Shown in pieces: positions 7,461-15,887 of a DNA stretch of 34,300 bases. The stretch lies in the NCBI GenBank assembly GCA_027858735.1, contig JAQICC010000174.1, positions 1 through 34,300 of the forward strand. The letters are read 5' to 3'. Both the position numbers and the translations under genes were made by a program. Each line of letters starts with the position of its first letter. Positions within the stretch are counted from its first letter, which is position 1. The notes under the pieces were generated by a model. It did not search any database, was not told where the DNA came from, and saw only the letters and a list, made by a program, of their open reading frames with translations. The stretch is from Salinivirgaceae bacterium (GTDB taxonomy: Bacteria; Bacteroidota; Bacteroidia; Bacteroidales; SZUA-534).

Positions 7461-9248
7461 ATGCATAAAAAGGCACATAAATATCTTACCATTTTTTTAA
7501 CATTAATCTATTTATTGGGGTTTTATGTGTTTTATGCACAAATAGGAAATTCGTATATACTTTTATCGATAATTCCTTTGATTATGTTAGTTTGGTTTTT
7601 CGATATAAAGTATGCCCTCTTATCCCAAATGCTTTTTATTGTCAACAGTATTGTTGCCTTTAAAGTATTAAATCTAAATTATGAATATCTTACTAGTGTT
7701 TCATATATTTTGAATACCCTAATTAACCTTTTTATTTTAATTGGATTTCATTTTTTTAAAGTCACCTTCAATAGAAAAAAAGAAGATGCCTTTTCCATCG
7801 AAAAGTATAAGAATAGATTAAACTCCATGCTATCAAATATAACCGATGTAGTAGGAGTATTAAATAAGGATGCCTTGATAACTTATAAAAGCCCAAATAT
7901 AAAAGAACTTTTTGGTTGGGGACAAGACGAATTAATTGGAAAACCAGCTTGGACAGCAGTACATACCGAGGATTTAGAAAAAGTGCAAAATTCATTTTAT
8001 ACTCTATTTGAAACAGCCGATAAAACCATTGCCATAAAATTTCGCTACCAACATAAAAATGGATCGTATAAGCGTGTTCTACTTACAGCAAAAATTAAAA
8101 TAAACGACTCCACTTTAAATGGTATTCTAATAAATTATCATGATATATCAGATATAGAAAAAGCCGAGATTAGCATAAAAGAAAACGAATATAAATACCG
8201 TACACTATTTGAAAATTCATCTGATGTAGTTTGCATGCTTGATAATAAGGGTAATATAATTGATATAAACCATGCTGGAGAAAAGTTATACGGATATACC
8301 AAGGAAGAATTCTTAAAAATGAATGTGAGTCAACTGAGGCATCCGGTTGATGAAGTAGTATCAAAACAATACTTTAAAAAACTTGAAAACGATGGTGCTT
8401 ATGATTTATATGAGGGAAGAATTCTGACCAAATCAGGACAAACAAAGTGGATTCAAGTGAATTCAACCGCTTTTTATAAAGATGGCATTAAAGCAGGTTC
8501 GCAAGATATTATTAGAGATATATCAGAACAAAAAATTCGTGAAGAAGAGCTTAAAGCCTCTAATGCAACTAAAACGAAGCTATTCTCAATACTTTCACAC
8601 GATTTGCGTAATCCGTTTAGTGCCATCTCGGGCTTTAGTGAATTAATTATTGGAAAAGCAAAGAAAAAGGATTGGAATAATGTTGAAGAGTTTGCCAACA
8701 TGATTTATCAATCATCGTCACAAACCGAAAAACTGCTGAGCAATTTGTTAGAATGGTCGAGGACTCAAACAGGCAGCATTAAATGTAACCCTGAAACAAG
8801 AAATTTAATGAATTTAGTGAAAGGTGAGCTTAAAAATGTGGGGACACTTGCTTCTCAAAAACACGTATCAATTGAATCGCAAATTAAGCCCGAACAAGAA
8901 ATTTTTGCCTATATAAATATGATTTCCACTGTTATTCGAAATTTAATAACAAACGCCATTAAATTCACACCAGAAAATGGAAAAATAACAGTTACTGTTA
9001 GAGATGAGATTAACAAAATTACAATATCTATAAACGATAATGGAATTGGGATTGCCAAAAATGAATTAGCACAATTGTTTAATGCCAATTTTGGCTTAAG
9101 TTCAGAAGGTACAGAGCATGAAAAGGGCACTGGACTTGGACTACTTATTTGCAAAGAATTTATTGATAAACACCAAGGCAATATTTGGGTTGAAAGCGAA
9201 ATGGGGAAAGGAAGTACTTTTAATTTTTATGTACCCCAAAAGCATTAG
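7461..9248 (+). CDS. Membrane PAS-PAS sensor histidine kinase
   Basis: A 595-residue inner-membrane kinase. Four hydrophobic segments (about residues 8-27, 31-48, 51-68, 80-100) form a compact membrane domain with almost no periplasmic loop. Two PAS domains follow (about 119-233 and 241-355; the first has LFGWGQDELIGKPAW, the second ENSSDVVCMLDNKGNI). Then comes a HisKA domain with the phosphorylated His380 in SHDLRNPFSAISGF, and an HATPase domain with N-box NLITNAIKFTPENG, G1 DNGIGIA and G2 GTGLGLLICKEF. No receiver domain or response-regulator gene is present nearby, so it is an orphan. The signal may be intracellular or within the membrane; this is inference. Confidence 0.92.
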   Translation: MHKKAHKYLTIFLTLIYLLGFYVFYAQIGNSYILLSIIPLIMLVWFFDIKYALLSQMLFIVNSIVAFKVLNLNYEYLTSVSYILNTLINLFILIGFHFFKVTFNRKKEDAFSIEKYKNRLNSMLSNITDVVGVLNKDALITYKSPNIKELFGWGQDELIGKPAWTAVHTEDLEKVQNSFYTLFETADKTIAIKFRYQHKNGSYKRVLLTAKIKINDSTLNGILINYHDISDIEKAEISIKENEYKYRTLFENSSDVVCMLDNKGNIIDINHAGEKLYGYTKEEFLKMNVSQLRHPVDEVVSKQYFKKLENDGAYDLYEGRILTKSGQTKWIQVNSTAFYKDGIKAGSQDIIRDISEQKIREEELKASNATKTKLFSILSHDLRNPFSAISGFSELIIGKAKKKDWNNVEEFANMIYQSSSQTEKLLSNLLEWSRTQTGSIKCNPETRNLMNLVKGELKNVGTLASQKHVSIESQIKPEQEIFAYINMISTVIRNLITNAIKFTPENGKITVTVRDEINKITISINDNGIGIAKNELAQLFNANFGLSSEGTEHEKGTGLGLLICKEFIDKHQGNIWVESEMGKGSTFNFYVPQKH

Positions 9249-9356
9249 ATTTAATTACAAAAACTATTGTATTTCACCATTTTTTATGACGCTAGTATTC
9301 TAATTATGAAACAATTTGCCCAATATTTGCGTATTATATAATAATATTTAAATTGA

Positions 9357-9409
9357 AATACGAACTATTAATCATTCTGTTTAGGTTTTTAGTCAAAGAA
9401 TACGAACTA
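9357..9409. promoter_or_regulatory. Direct repeat upstream of the T9SS type A protein
   Basis: AATACGAACTA occurs at 9357-9367 and again at 9399-9409, 42 bases apart, close to four helical turns. Both copies lie 40-92 bases before the ATG at 9449. A regulator binding site is possible. No consensus is known to me. Confidence 0.3.
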
Positions 9410-9448
9410 ATGAGTTGTTTTTAGGTATAAATTAAAAAATAATAGATT

Positions 9449-10513
9449 ATGAAAAAATTAATATTAATACAAATTCTATTTTTAGCTGTAATTTCAGTAT
9501 CAGGTCAAATTACAAATAGTGGTACTGGCAATTGGAATATCACCGGCACATGGGTTGGTAATATTATTCCTACAGAAAACGACAATGTTGAAACTAGAAA
9601 TAATGATACAATTACAATTTCTGTAGGTGATTCTGTTACTATATCAGAATTGTGGTTAGGAAATAATTCTGTTATTATTATTGATGGTATTTTAGTAATG
9701 GATAGTCTGCATATTAATAATAATGCAACATTAAATGTTTCAGGAACAGTTTACATATTAGGAGGAGCAACATTAGCTAACAATACAACATTAACGGTTA
9801 ATAATACTGGTACGGTTGATATTACAGGCGATGTTGATACTGGAAATGGATCTGATTTAGTTGTTGATGGAGATATGACTATTGGTGGAGACTTAACCGG
9901 TGATGCGACATTAGCTGGTACAGGTTCAATTACGGTAGCTGGAGCGGTTGATCCAAGTATAGATGACACAACAGATAACCTTCTCCCCATCGAATTAACA
10001 TACTTTCAGGCATACCACAACAAAAACCATGTTAACATAACTTGGCAAACTGCTACTGAAGAAAACAACGACTATTTTACCGTAGAGCGTTCAAGTGATG
10101 GAACAAACTATGAAATAATCGGAACAGTATTAGGTGCCGGAAATTCATTAACTGCACTAAACTATAGCTATACCGACAATAAGCCTGTAAATGGAGTTTC
10201 ATATTACCGCCTAATGCAAACCGATTACGACGGTGTATTTGAAGTATTTAGTCCGGTTTCGGTTTCCTACTTAAACGAAGGAGATTTGAAAATTGGACCA
10301 AACCCGGTTATAAACCAATTAGATATTAGCATTGGCGGCGAAATGGGCACTGGAGTTGCAAACCTTTATAATTTAACCGGTGCTCTAGTAAAAACCGCAA
10401 AACTAACGAGCAACAATACTTCACTTGATGTTAAAGACCTACCTGCCGGAAATTATATGATGGTAATTTCGGCTGGAGAAACAAATATTAGCAGAAGAAT
10501 TGTAGTAAAATAA
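9449..10513 (+). CDS. Secreted T9SS type A sorting-domain protein, beta-helix-like
   Basis: A 354-residue protein with a signal peptide (residues 1-19, ending AVISVSG before Gln20). Residues about 25-170 are rich in Asn, Thr, Gly and Val with short repeated strands such as NNATLNVSG, NNTTLTVNN and DMTIGGDL, as in right-handed beta-helices. Residues about 175-270 begin LPIELTYFQAY and read like the fibronectin-type linker common before sorting domains. The last 75 residues are a type A T9SS C-terminal domain: GPNP near 281, then LYNLTGALV and LPAGNYMMVIS, ending IVVK. It is probably exported and anchored on or released from the cell surface. The passenger's function is unknown. Confidence 0.85.
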   Translation: MKKLILIQILFLAVISVSGQITNSGTGNWNITGTWVGNIIPTENDNVETRNNDTITISVGDSVTISELWLGNNSVIIIDGILVMDSLHINNNATLNVSGTVYILGGATLANNTTLTVNNTGTVDITGDVDTGNGSDLVVDGDMTIGGDLTGDATLAGTGSITVAGAVDPSIDDTTDNLLPIELTYFQAYHNKNHVNITWQTATEENNDYFTVERSSDGTNYEIIGTVLGAGNSLTALNYSYTDNKPVNGVSYYRLMQTDYDGVFEVFSPVSVSYLNEGDLKIGPNPVINQLDISIGGEMGTGVANLYNLTGALVKTAKLTSNNTSLDVKDLPAGNYMMVISAGETNISRRIVVK

Positions 10514-10520
10514 TAGGACC

Positions 10521-10564
10521 ACCGCCTTCCAGGCGGTACTATTACAAAACCGCCTCGAAGGCGG
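10521..10564. repeat. Two tandem GC-rich hairpins after the T9SS gene
   Basis: ACCGCC/GGCGGT (10521-10537) and CCGCCT/AGGCGG (10550-10564) are two small hairpins of the same design, starting 8 bases after the stop codon at 10513. They are strikingly GC-rich for this genome. They may be short extragenic palindromes or mRNA 3' ends. Confidence 0.5.
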
Positions 10565-10582
10565 CGGTACTTTAAAATATTT

Positions 10583-10610
10583 AGCCTCCCTTTTGTGGGG
10601 CTTTTTTATT
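10583..10610 (+). terminator. Putative intrinsic terminator of the T9SS gene
   Basis: AGCCTCCC pairs with GGGGCT (one bulge) around a short T-rich loop and is followed directly by TTTTTTATT. It lies about 70 bases after the stop codon at 10513, on the same strand. Confidence 0.5.
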
Positions 10611-10647
10611 ATCAAGAAAAGCTCAATAAAAAATAATAAATGAAACT

Positions 10648-10954
10648 CCCCGCCGCAAGCGGTAATGCCATTTATAAGGTTTTAGCATATTAATTCCCCC
10701 ATCGCCTTTCAGGCACTTTTCCGAAACAAGTTCGGAACGACCTGTTCCGCATTTATTTCGGAAGGCTCCCTTGAGGAAGACTTACTCCGATTAGACTTTA
10801 CAACTATATAATTTAATTTGAAGATCGAAATTTTACATTACCATACAACTTTACAACAAGGACAGTGCTCCCTCTGGGGGAGCTGTCGAAAGACTGAGGG
10901 GGAATACTAGATCAAAATTGCTTAAGTAAATGGCATTACCGAAAGCGGACGGGG
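10648..10954. repeat. 307-bp element with long imperfect terminal inverted repeats
   Basis: The left arm (10648-10674) and right arm (10927-10954) are inverted copies over about 27 bases with three mismatches and one extra base. The inner 15 bases (CGGTAATGCCATTTA) are identical. A nested inverted repeat (ATTCCCCC 10693-10700, GGGGGAAT 10898-10905) lies inside, together with smaller hairpins at 10721-10735, 10733-10749 and 10861-10887. There is no gene inside. The layout resembles a MITE-like non-autonomous element or a compound intergenic palindrome. No target duplication is evident. Confidence 0.5.
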
Positions 10955-11166
10955 TATCAGTTTCGGAATTATTTTTTATTTCGCCACAAGTGGCGGAGAA
11001 TAAGACTCAAGAGATCCTTTGACTACACTTCGACAAAGTTCGACTTCGCTCACTTTCCAACTCAGTGGAAACCGCTCAGGATCAGTTCGACTAATTAATT
11101 TTTACGGAATATTATATTCATCTAAGGTTTTCAAAATATCTGGAATTTACTTTGTCTCATATAAAT

Positions 11167-11205
11167 AAAAATCCCTGCTTTGTTTATAACAAAATAGGGA
11201 TTTTT
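11167..11205 (-). terminator. Terminator downstream of punA (possibly bidirectional)
   Basis: A 10-bp stem, AAAAATCCCT (11167-11176) with AGGGATTTTT (11196-11205), encloses a 19-base loop that can pair further. The T-run on both strands makes it a plausible bidirectional terminator between the plus-strand T9SS region and minus-strand punA, whose stop is about 30 bases away. A further small hairpin (GAAGCG/CGCTTC, about 11210-11227) lies in between. Confidence 0.7.
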
Positions 11206-11235
11206 AATTGAAGCGAAGCAGGCGCTTCACTATCC

Positions 11236-12051
11236 TTATATCAACATCATTAGCTCTTTAATAAGTAAGGTCATATTAGGCTCTACGGTTTGGGCCACAT
11301 TTTGCACATCTTCGTGTGTGGTTCCTTTAATATCGTCGGTTGGTTGATCGGTATTGGTAATAACCGATAAGCCAAAACATTGAATGCCCATATGGTTTGC
11401 TACAATTACTTCAGGAACGGTAGACATACCTGTTGCATCGGCTCCCCAAATGCGGAACATTTTATATTCGGCCGGAGTTTCCAATGTTGGCCCGCTACTA
11501 CCAATATACACACCCTCCTGTAGCGGAATGTTGTGCTCCTTGGCAATCTCTTTGGTTTTTCCAATTAATTCGCGACTGTAACATTTACTCATATCCGGAA
11601 AACGAGGCCCCAAATCAGCATTATTAGGTCCCACCAATGGATTTACCGGAAAATAATTTATATGATCGCGAATAAGCATAATATCGCCAATATTAAACTC
11701 TGGGTTCATTCCCCCGGCGGCATTAGATACGAACATAAATTTAATACCTAAATACTTCATAACTCGTATAGGTAAGGTAATTTGATCCATGGTGTATCCT
11801 TCATAATAATGGAAGCGCCCTTGCATAGCCACAATTTTTTTGCACCCAAGAGTTCCTATTATCAAGCGTCCTTTATGACCCTCAACAGTTGAAACCGGAA
11901 AGTCAGGAATATTTTCATAAGGAATGATTTTATCTGCCTCAATTTTATCGCCTAAGCCACCTAGTCCACTTCCAAGTACTATACCTACCTCAGGTTTATA
12001 ATTTAATCCTTCAAGAATAAAATCAGCAATGGTTTTAAATTTTTCAATCAT
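11236..12051 (-). CDS. punA: Purine-nucleoside phosphorylase
   Basis: Cleaves purine (deoxy)ribonucleosides with phosphate to free base and (deoxy)ribose-1-phosphate in purine salvage. The 271 residues match the trimeric PNP family (human type). Phosphate and ribose site motifs are visible: GSGLGGLGD near residue 27, [20 protein letters not shown], and [19 protein letters not shown]. The purine-site glutamate lies in [14 protein letters not shown], and the Asn of SVITNTDQ corresponds to the residue that favours 6-oxopurines (inosine, guanosine) in this family. The gene stands alone, divergent from the acyl-CoA ligase. Confidence 0.95.
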   Translation of the reverse strand: MIEKFKTIADFILEGLNYKPEVGIVLGSGLGGLGDKIEADKIIPYENIPDFPVSTVEGHKGRLIIGTLGCKKIVAMQGRFHYYEGYTMDQITLPIRVMKYLGIKFMFVSNAAGGMNPEFNIGDIMLIRDHINYFPVNPLVGPNNADLGPRFPDMSKCYSRELIGKTKEIAKEHNIPLQEGVYIGSSGPTLETPAEYKMFRIWGADATGMSTVPEVIVANHMGIQCFGLSVITNTDQPTDDIKGTTHEDVQNVAQTVEPNMTLLIKELMMLI

Positions 12052-12225
12052 TTTTATATTCGTTTATCTATTTTCAAATAAAATATACGTTCTAATTAAT
12101 GCATACTAAGGTATATATTATTCTACATTAAGCGTATAAAAAATCTGTTTTTATAACATATTAATGAAATTGATTTTATAGAATATACGGTGTTATTTTA
12201 GGGTATTAACATAAACAAAAAAATT

Positions 12226-13890
12226 ATGCTTAAAGAGAACTATATTGAAATGCTACAAGAGAGTTTAAAAACCAACTGGGAGTATAAAGCAATGACCGAC
12301 TATTTAGGTGAACGAGACATTACTTATGCAGAACTAGCAAAGCATATTTTTAGGTTTCATATAATGTTTGAAGCAAATGGCATTAAACCATCAGATAAAA
12401 TTGCTGTTATTGGAAAAAACTCCACCAATTGGTCCGTAGTTTTTTTAGCAACCATTACGTATGGTGCTGTAATTGTTCCCATACTTCCGGATTTTAAACC
12501 AAATAATGTACATCATATTGTAAATCATTCTGACTCAACCGTTCTGTTTACCAACAACGACAAGTGGGATGACCTTGAAGAAAGCAGCATGCCCAATTTA
12601 AGAGCTGTTTTTTCAATTGACGATTTTAGCGTACTATTTCAAGAGAACCACGAAACTTTATATAAATCGTACTCAAAACTTGATGATTTATTTGATAAAA
12701 AATATCCCGGTGGTTTCGGTCCCGCTCAGGTTAAGTTTGCAACCTTTCCAAACCAAAATTTGATGGTGCTGAATTACACCTCGGGCACTACCGGATTTAG
12801 CAAAGGTGTAATGCTATCAAACAATAGTATAACAGGAAATGTACTATTTGCCAAAACCAATCTCGATGTTGGCTTGGGTGATACTACTGTTGCTTTTTTA
12901 CCTATGGCACATGTCTATGGCATGGCTTTCGATTTATTATACCCCATGGCCACAGGAGCTCACGTTCATTTTGTGGGAAAAACGCCTTCGCCAAAAGTTT
13001 TAATTGATGCCTTTCAATCCATTAAACCAAAAAATGTATTTTCGGTTCCATTAATCTTAGAGAAAATTTATAAAAAGCAGTTGCTACCCGTTTTAAATAA
13101 ACGCAGCATAAGATTGCTAACAAGTATTCCGATTGTTGATGTAAAAATATACGAGCAGATAAAGAAAAAACTAATGACTGTTTTTGGTGATAATTTTTAC
13201 CAAATTGTTATAGGTGGTGCTGCAATAAACAAGGAAGTGGAAGAATTTTTGCGTAAAATAAAATTTCCATTTGCAGTGGGCTATGGCATGACTGAATGCG
13301 GACCATTGATTACATACGATCATTTTTTTGATTTAAAAGAATACTCCTGTGGACAGGTTCTAGAGGGATTCATGGAAGCGCGAATTGAGTCAGCCGATCC
13401 GGCAACTATTCCGGGTGAAGTTGTGGTACGCGGAGAAAATGTTATGCTGGGCTACTATAAAAACCAAGAAGCTACCGATGAGGTTATGAAAGACGACTGG
13501 CTTTATACCGGAGACATGGGAGTAATTGATGCTGAAAACCGAATTTATTTAAAAGGCAGAAGTAAAAACATGATTCTGGGCCCAAGTGGTCAGAATATTT
13601 ACCCTGAAGAAATTGAGGATAAACTGAACAATATGCCTTTTGTAGCAGAATCGTTGGTTTTAGAAAACAACCACAAGGTTGTAGCATTGGTATACCCCGA
13701 CTGGACAGCTGCCGATGAAGTTAACCTAAGCCAAAGAGATTTGGAGGCCATTATGGAAGAAAACCGACAAAACATTAACAATGAATTAGAGCCGTACCAG
13801 GCTCTAATTAAAATTAAACTATACCCCACTGAATTTGAAAAAACTCCGAAAAAAAGCATAAAAAGGTTTATGTATAAGTTTAGTGAGTAA
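12226..13890 (+). CDS. AMP-binding acyl-CoA ligase (long-chain fatty acid type)
   Basis: ANL-superfamily enzyme that activates a carboxylic acid, probably a fatty acid, to an acyl-adenylate and then acyl-CoA. The 554 residues carry the P-loop LNYTSGTTGFSKGVML (about 183-198), the A5-like GYGMTECGPLI (about 352-362), YTGDMGVID (about 427-435), and the hinge KGRSKNMILGPSGQNIYPEE. The C-terminal catalytic lysine is expected within TPKKSIKRF. The substrate is inferred from overall similarity to FadD-like ligases; other acids are possible. No beta-oxidation genes are adjacent. It is divergent from punA across 174 bases. Confidence 0.88.
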   Translation: MLKENYIEMLQESLKTNWEYKAMTDYLGERDITYAELAKHIFRFHIMFEANGIKPSDKIAVIGKNSTNWSVVFLATITYGAVIVPILPDFKPNNVHHIVNHSDSTVLFTNNDKWDDLEESSMPNLRAVFSIDDFSVLFQENHETLYKSYSKLDDLFDKKYPGGFGPAQVKFATFPNQNLMVLNYTSGTTGFSKGVMLSNNSITGNVLFAKTNLDVGLGDTTVAFLPMAHVYGMAFDLLYPMATGAHVHFVGKTPSPKVLIDAFQSIKPKNVFSVPLILEKIYKKQLLPVLNKRSIRLLTSIPIVDVKIYEQIKKKLMTVFGDNFYQIVIGGAAINKEVEEFLRKIKFPFAVGYGMTECGPLITYDHFFDLKEYSCGQVLEGFMEARIESADPATIPGEVVVRGENVMLGYYKNQEATDEVMKDDWLYTGDMGVIDAENRIYLKGRSKNMILGPSGQNIYPEEIEDKLNNMPFVAESLVLENNHKVVALVYPDWTAADEVNLSQRDLEAIMEENRQNINNELEPYQALIKIKLYPTEFEKTPKKSIKRFMYKFSE

Positions 13891-14036
13891 TAAATTCTAT
13901 AATTAAAGTTAATAATATAGAATACCCAACCTACTAATTGGCTCTACCGTATGAACTTAAGACTATATTCAACAAAATATATTCAGTTTCTTTCGTAGAT
14001 AAGTCTTGAAAAATATACCGCGGGCACACTTATTGT

Positions 14037-14065
14037 TTTGTTTGTTGATATTTTAATTAGTTTTG
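14037..14065 (+). promoter_or_regulatory. Putative promoter of the beta-barrel gene
   Basis: TAGTTTTG at 14058-14065 matches TAnnTTTG and lies 14 bases before the ATG at 14079. A TTTG at 14037-14040 or 14041-14044 could serve as the -33 element, although the spacing is shorter than usual. Confidence 0.4.
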
Positions 14066-14078
14066 TGCCCTATTTGAC

Positions 14079-14861
14079 ATGCAAAAAACACTTATCATAA
14101 TATTACTTATTACTGCCAGTATGGGTCTAAAAGCCCAATTCTCAGTTGGTGCCCGCGGAGGCTTTGGTGCGCATGGAGCCTATTTTGAACACCCTTCATT
14201 AAATAATTACCAAGAGCCCTATTACAAAGCCAATGGCGGATTAGTCATTATCTATAACAACGACCAAAACGTTGGCATACAAACAGAAATTAATTATACT
14301 CAAAAGGGATGGCAGGAAATTGACACTTCATTTACATTAATTTCTTATAATCCAGAATTGCAGCGCATAGATACAACAAAACCCGATTCATATTTCCATC
14401 GCAATATTAATTATCTTGAGGTTCCATTTTTTAGTCATTGGGAAATAGGATATGGGAAGATTAAGCCTATAATATTTGCCGGTCCTTATTTAGCATGGAA
14501 GCTTAGTGAATCGAGAGACTCCTCAAATTTCTCTCACATATGGCATCCTAACCACAAGTATAAACATTATGAACAAAAAATCAGAGATCTCGATTTTGGA
14601 ATAAAATTTGGCTTAGGATTACGTTATGATATTACTGAATGGTTAGGGATATATATTGATGTTCGTATTGACCTTCAAGTGGCAGGTGGCCGAGATATAT
14701 TTATCGATCATCCCGTTGGAGTCTACCCCTATAGAATTCAAGCAAGTAGGCTAAAAGAAACGAGTGGTACATTTGGTATTTTATGGCACATTATTCCTCA
14801 AAAAAAGAAAGAAATAAAAGAAGGTTATACTCCAAAAGAACACCTTTACGATGAGTTTTAA
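14079..14861 (+). CDS. PorT-family outer-membrane beta-barrel protein
   Basis: A 260-residue protein with a signal peptide (residues 1-20, ending ASMGLKAQ). The mature part alternates polar and hydrophobic residues with many aromatic and glycine positions: FSVGARGGFGAH, GLVIIYNNDQNVGIQTEINYTQKGW, then FGIKFGLGLRYDI and IYIDVRIDLQVAGGRD. This is the pattern of the small Bacteroidota outer-membrane barrels related to PorT. The C-terminal 30 residues are Lys/Glu-rich (KKKEIKEGYTPKEH) and probably periplasmic. Its specific role is unknown. It follows the acyl-CoA ligase by 188 bases with its own promoter-like element. Confidence 0.72.
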   Translation: MQKTLIIILLITASMGLKAQFSVGARGGFGAHGAYFEHPSLNNYQEPYYKANGGLVIIYNNDQNVGIQTEINYTQKGWQEIDTSFTLISYNPELQRIDTTKPDSYFHRNINYLEVPFFSHWEIGYGKIKPIIFAGPYLAWKLSESRDSSNFSHIWHPNHKYKHYEQKIRDLDFGIKFGLGLRYDITEWLGIYIDVRIDLQVAGGRDIFIDHPVGVYPYRIQASRLKETSGTFGILWHIIPQKKKEIKEGYTPKEHLYDEF

Positions 14862-14929
14862 ACCGGGATTAGTCATTTAGAAGCGTAGCGAACGAATGGC
14901 AAGCTTCGAGCCTGTCCCGATTTCTCGGG

Positions 14930-15027
14930 ATAAATTCCGATTTAGAGCAACTGAGCTATATAACCAATTGGGTTTAAATCTTATGCGCTAAATTGATAAG
15001 TAGCTTAGTTGCTCTTTATCGATTTAT
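14930..15027. repeat. Long imperfect hairpin
   Basis: The segments 14930-14959 and 15000-15027 are inverted copies with a few mismatches. The cores are GAGCAACTGAGCTA and TAGCTTAGTTGCTC. The 40-base loop between them also holds short complementary words. GAGCAACTGAGCTA resembles the D-arm region of a tRNA read on the minus strand, but no full cloverleaf can be built on either strand. It may be a small palindromic element or a structured RNA. Confidence 0.4.
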
Positions 15028-15386
15028 ACCATTGCATAATACGGATTAAACAACATAAGCGTGTTCTGTTTATTTCTTCTCCTTTATACCTATCTTAAAT
15101 TTTTCGTTTTATCAATGCTAGCATGTTCGTAACACGAAATATATCGAGTTAATTTGGCCTTTTACTTTTTAAAGGTTGAATAATTTATTTATGAACCACT
15201 GACGCTTGCATTAACCATTAAGGGTGCGTAAGGCCTAAAAAAAAGCATGTTGAAGGTTAGTAGGCAGATCGATTGTTATATTCTAACTTCAATATTTGTG
15301 CATAAAGGGTAGTATTATTTAGCTATGTTTAGACCTCATGAATACATAATGTCGCATATTTCCAATTTTAGATTTTTATTCAAAAC

Positions 15387-15394
15387 TAGTTTTG
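15387..15394 (+). promoter_or_regulatory. Putative -7 element before the VOC gene
   Basis: TAGTTTTG fits TAnnTTTG and lies 37 bases before the ATG at 15431. The -33 element is not evident. Confidence 0.35.
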
Positions 15395-15430
15395 CATTGT
15401 TACTATTTATTAATTTAAATCAAAATTAAA

Positions 15431-15790
15431 ATGCAAAAATTAATTTCTTGGGTAGAGATACCCGCAACAGACTTCGAAAGGGCAGTAAAATTCTATTCCG
15501 CTGTTTTTAATTTAAAACTTGGAATCGTCGACTTTGGCGAAGAAAAAATGGCCTGCTTTCCAGGTGGTGAAGGAGCAATTTCATTTGCTCACAATTTTAA
15601 ACCTTCTGAAAATGGAACTCTTGTTAGCTTGAATGCCGAGAACAAAATCGATGAAAAGATAAAAACCATCGAAAAACTTGGCGGAAATATTATTATCCAA
15701 AAAACCAAAATAAAGGCTGAGGGTCGAGGCTACTTTGCCATATTTATTGATTGTGAAGGAAATAAAATAGGGCTTTACAGCGATAGCTAA
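15431..15790 (+). CDS. VOC (glyoxalase/dioxygenase-fold) family protein
   Basis: A 119-residue cytoplasmic protein with the paired beta-alpha-beta-beta-beta modules of the vicinal oxygen chelate fold. The first module begins ISWVEIPATDFERAVKFYSAVF and the second ends FAIFIDCEGNKIGLYS. Members bind a metal and act as glyoxalases, dioxygenases or antibiotic-binding proteins. The metal-ligand positions are not clear here, so the reaction is unknown. An AraC-type regulator follows after 97 bases on the same strand, so the two may be co-expressed. Confidence 0.85.
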   Translation: MQKLISWVEIPATDFERAVKFYSAVFNLKLGIVDFGEEKMACFPGGEGAISFAHNFKPSENGTLVSLNAENKIDEKIKTIEKLGGNIIIQKTKIKAEGRGYFAIFIDCEGNKIGLYSDS

Positions 15791-15887
15791 TTGTATTAAT
15801 AAGAATAGCGAGTCTACTAGTTTGGATTTGCTATTTTTAATTTCATTTCCGACAAAACTTACTATTTTTATCTAATAATTAAATTTT

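Larger units (their letters stand above)
10514..11235. other. Gene-free intergenic tract rich in palindromes
   Basis: A 722-base stretch without a credible gene. In order it holds the two GC-rich hairpins, a terminator, the 307-bp inverted-repeat element, then at about 11008-11095 a tract with repeated TTCGAC/GTCGAA-type words (ACTTCGACAAAGTTCGACTT) that resembles intergenic repeats common in Bacteroidota genomes. It ends with the punA terminator. All short frames are broken or overlap the repeats. Confidence 0.6.
14862..15430. other. Gene-free intergenic tract
   Basis: A 569-base stretch without a supported gene. It contains a small hairpin (TCCCGA..TCGGGA, 14915-14930), a longer inverted repeat at 14930-15027, and about 360 bases of AT-rich sequence in which I see no structure beyond the promoter-like element before the VOC gene. 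Confidence 0.6.

Noticed and set aside
10648-10954. A complete insertion sequence
   Set aside because: There is no transposase frame between the inverted repeats, and no target duplication is visible. At most it is a non-autonomous element.
14930-15027. A degenerate tRNA gene at the long hairpin
   Set aside because: Only a D-arm-like word is present. No anticodon arm, T-loop or acceptor pairing can be found on either strand.
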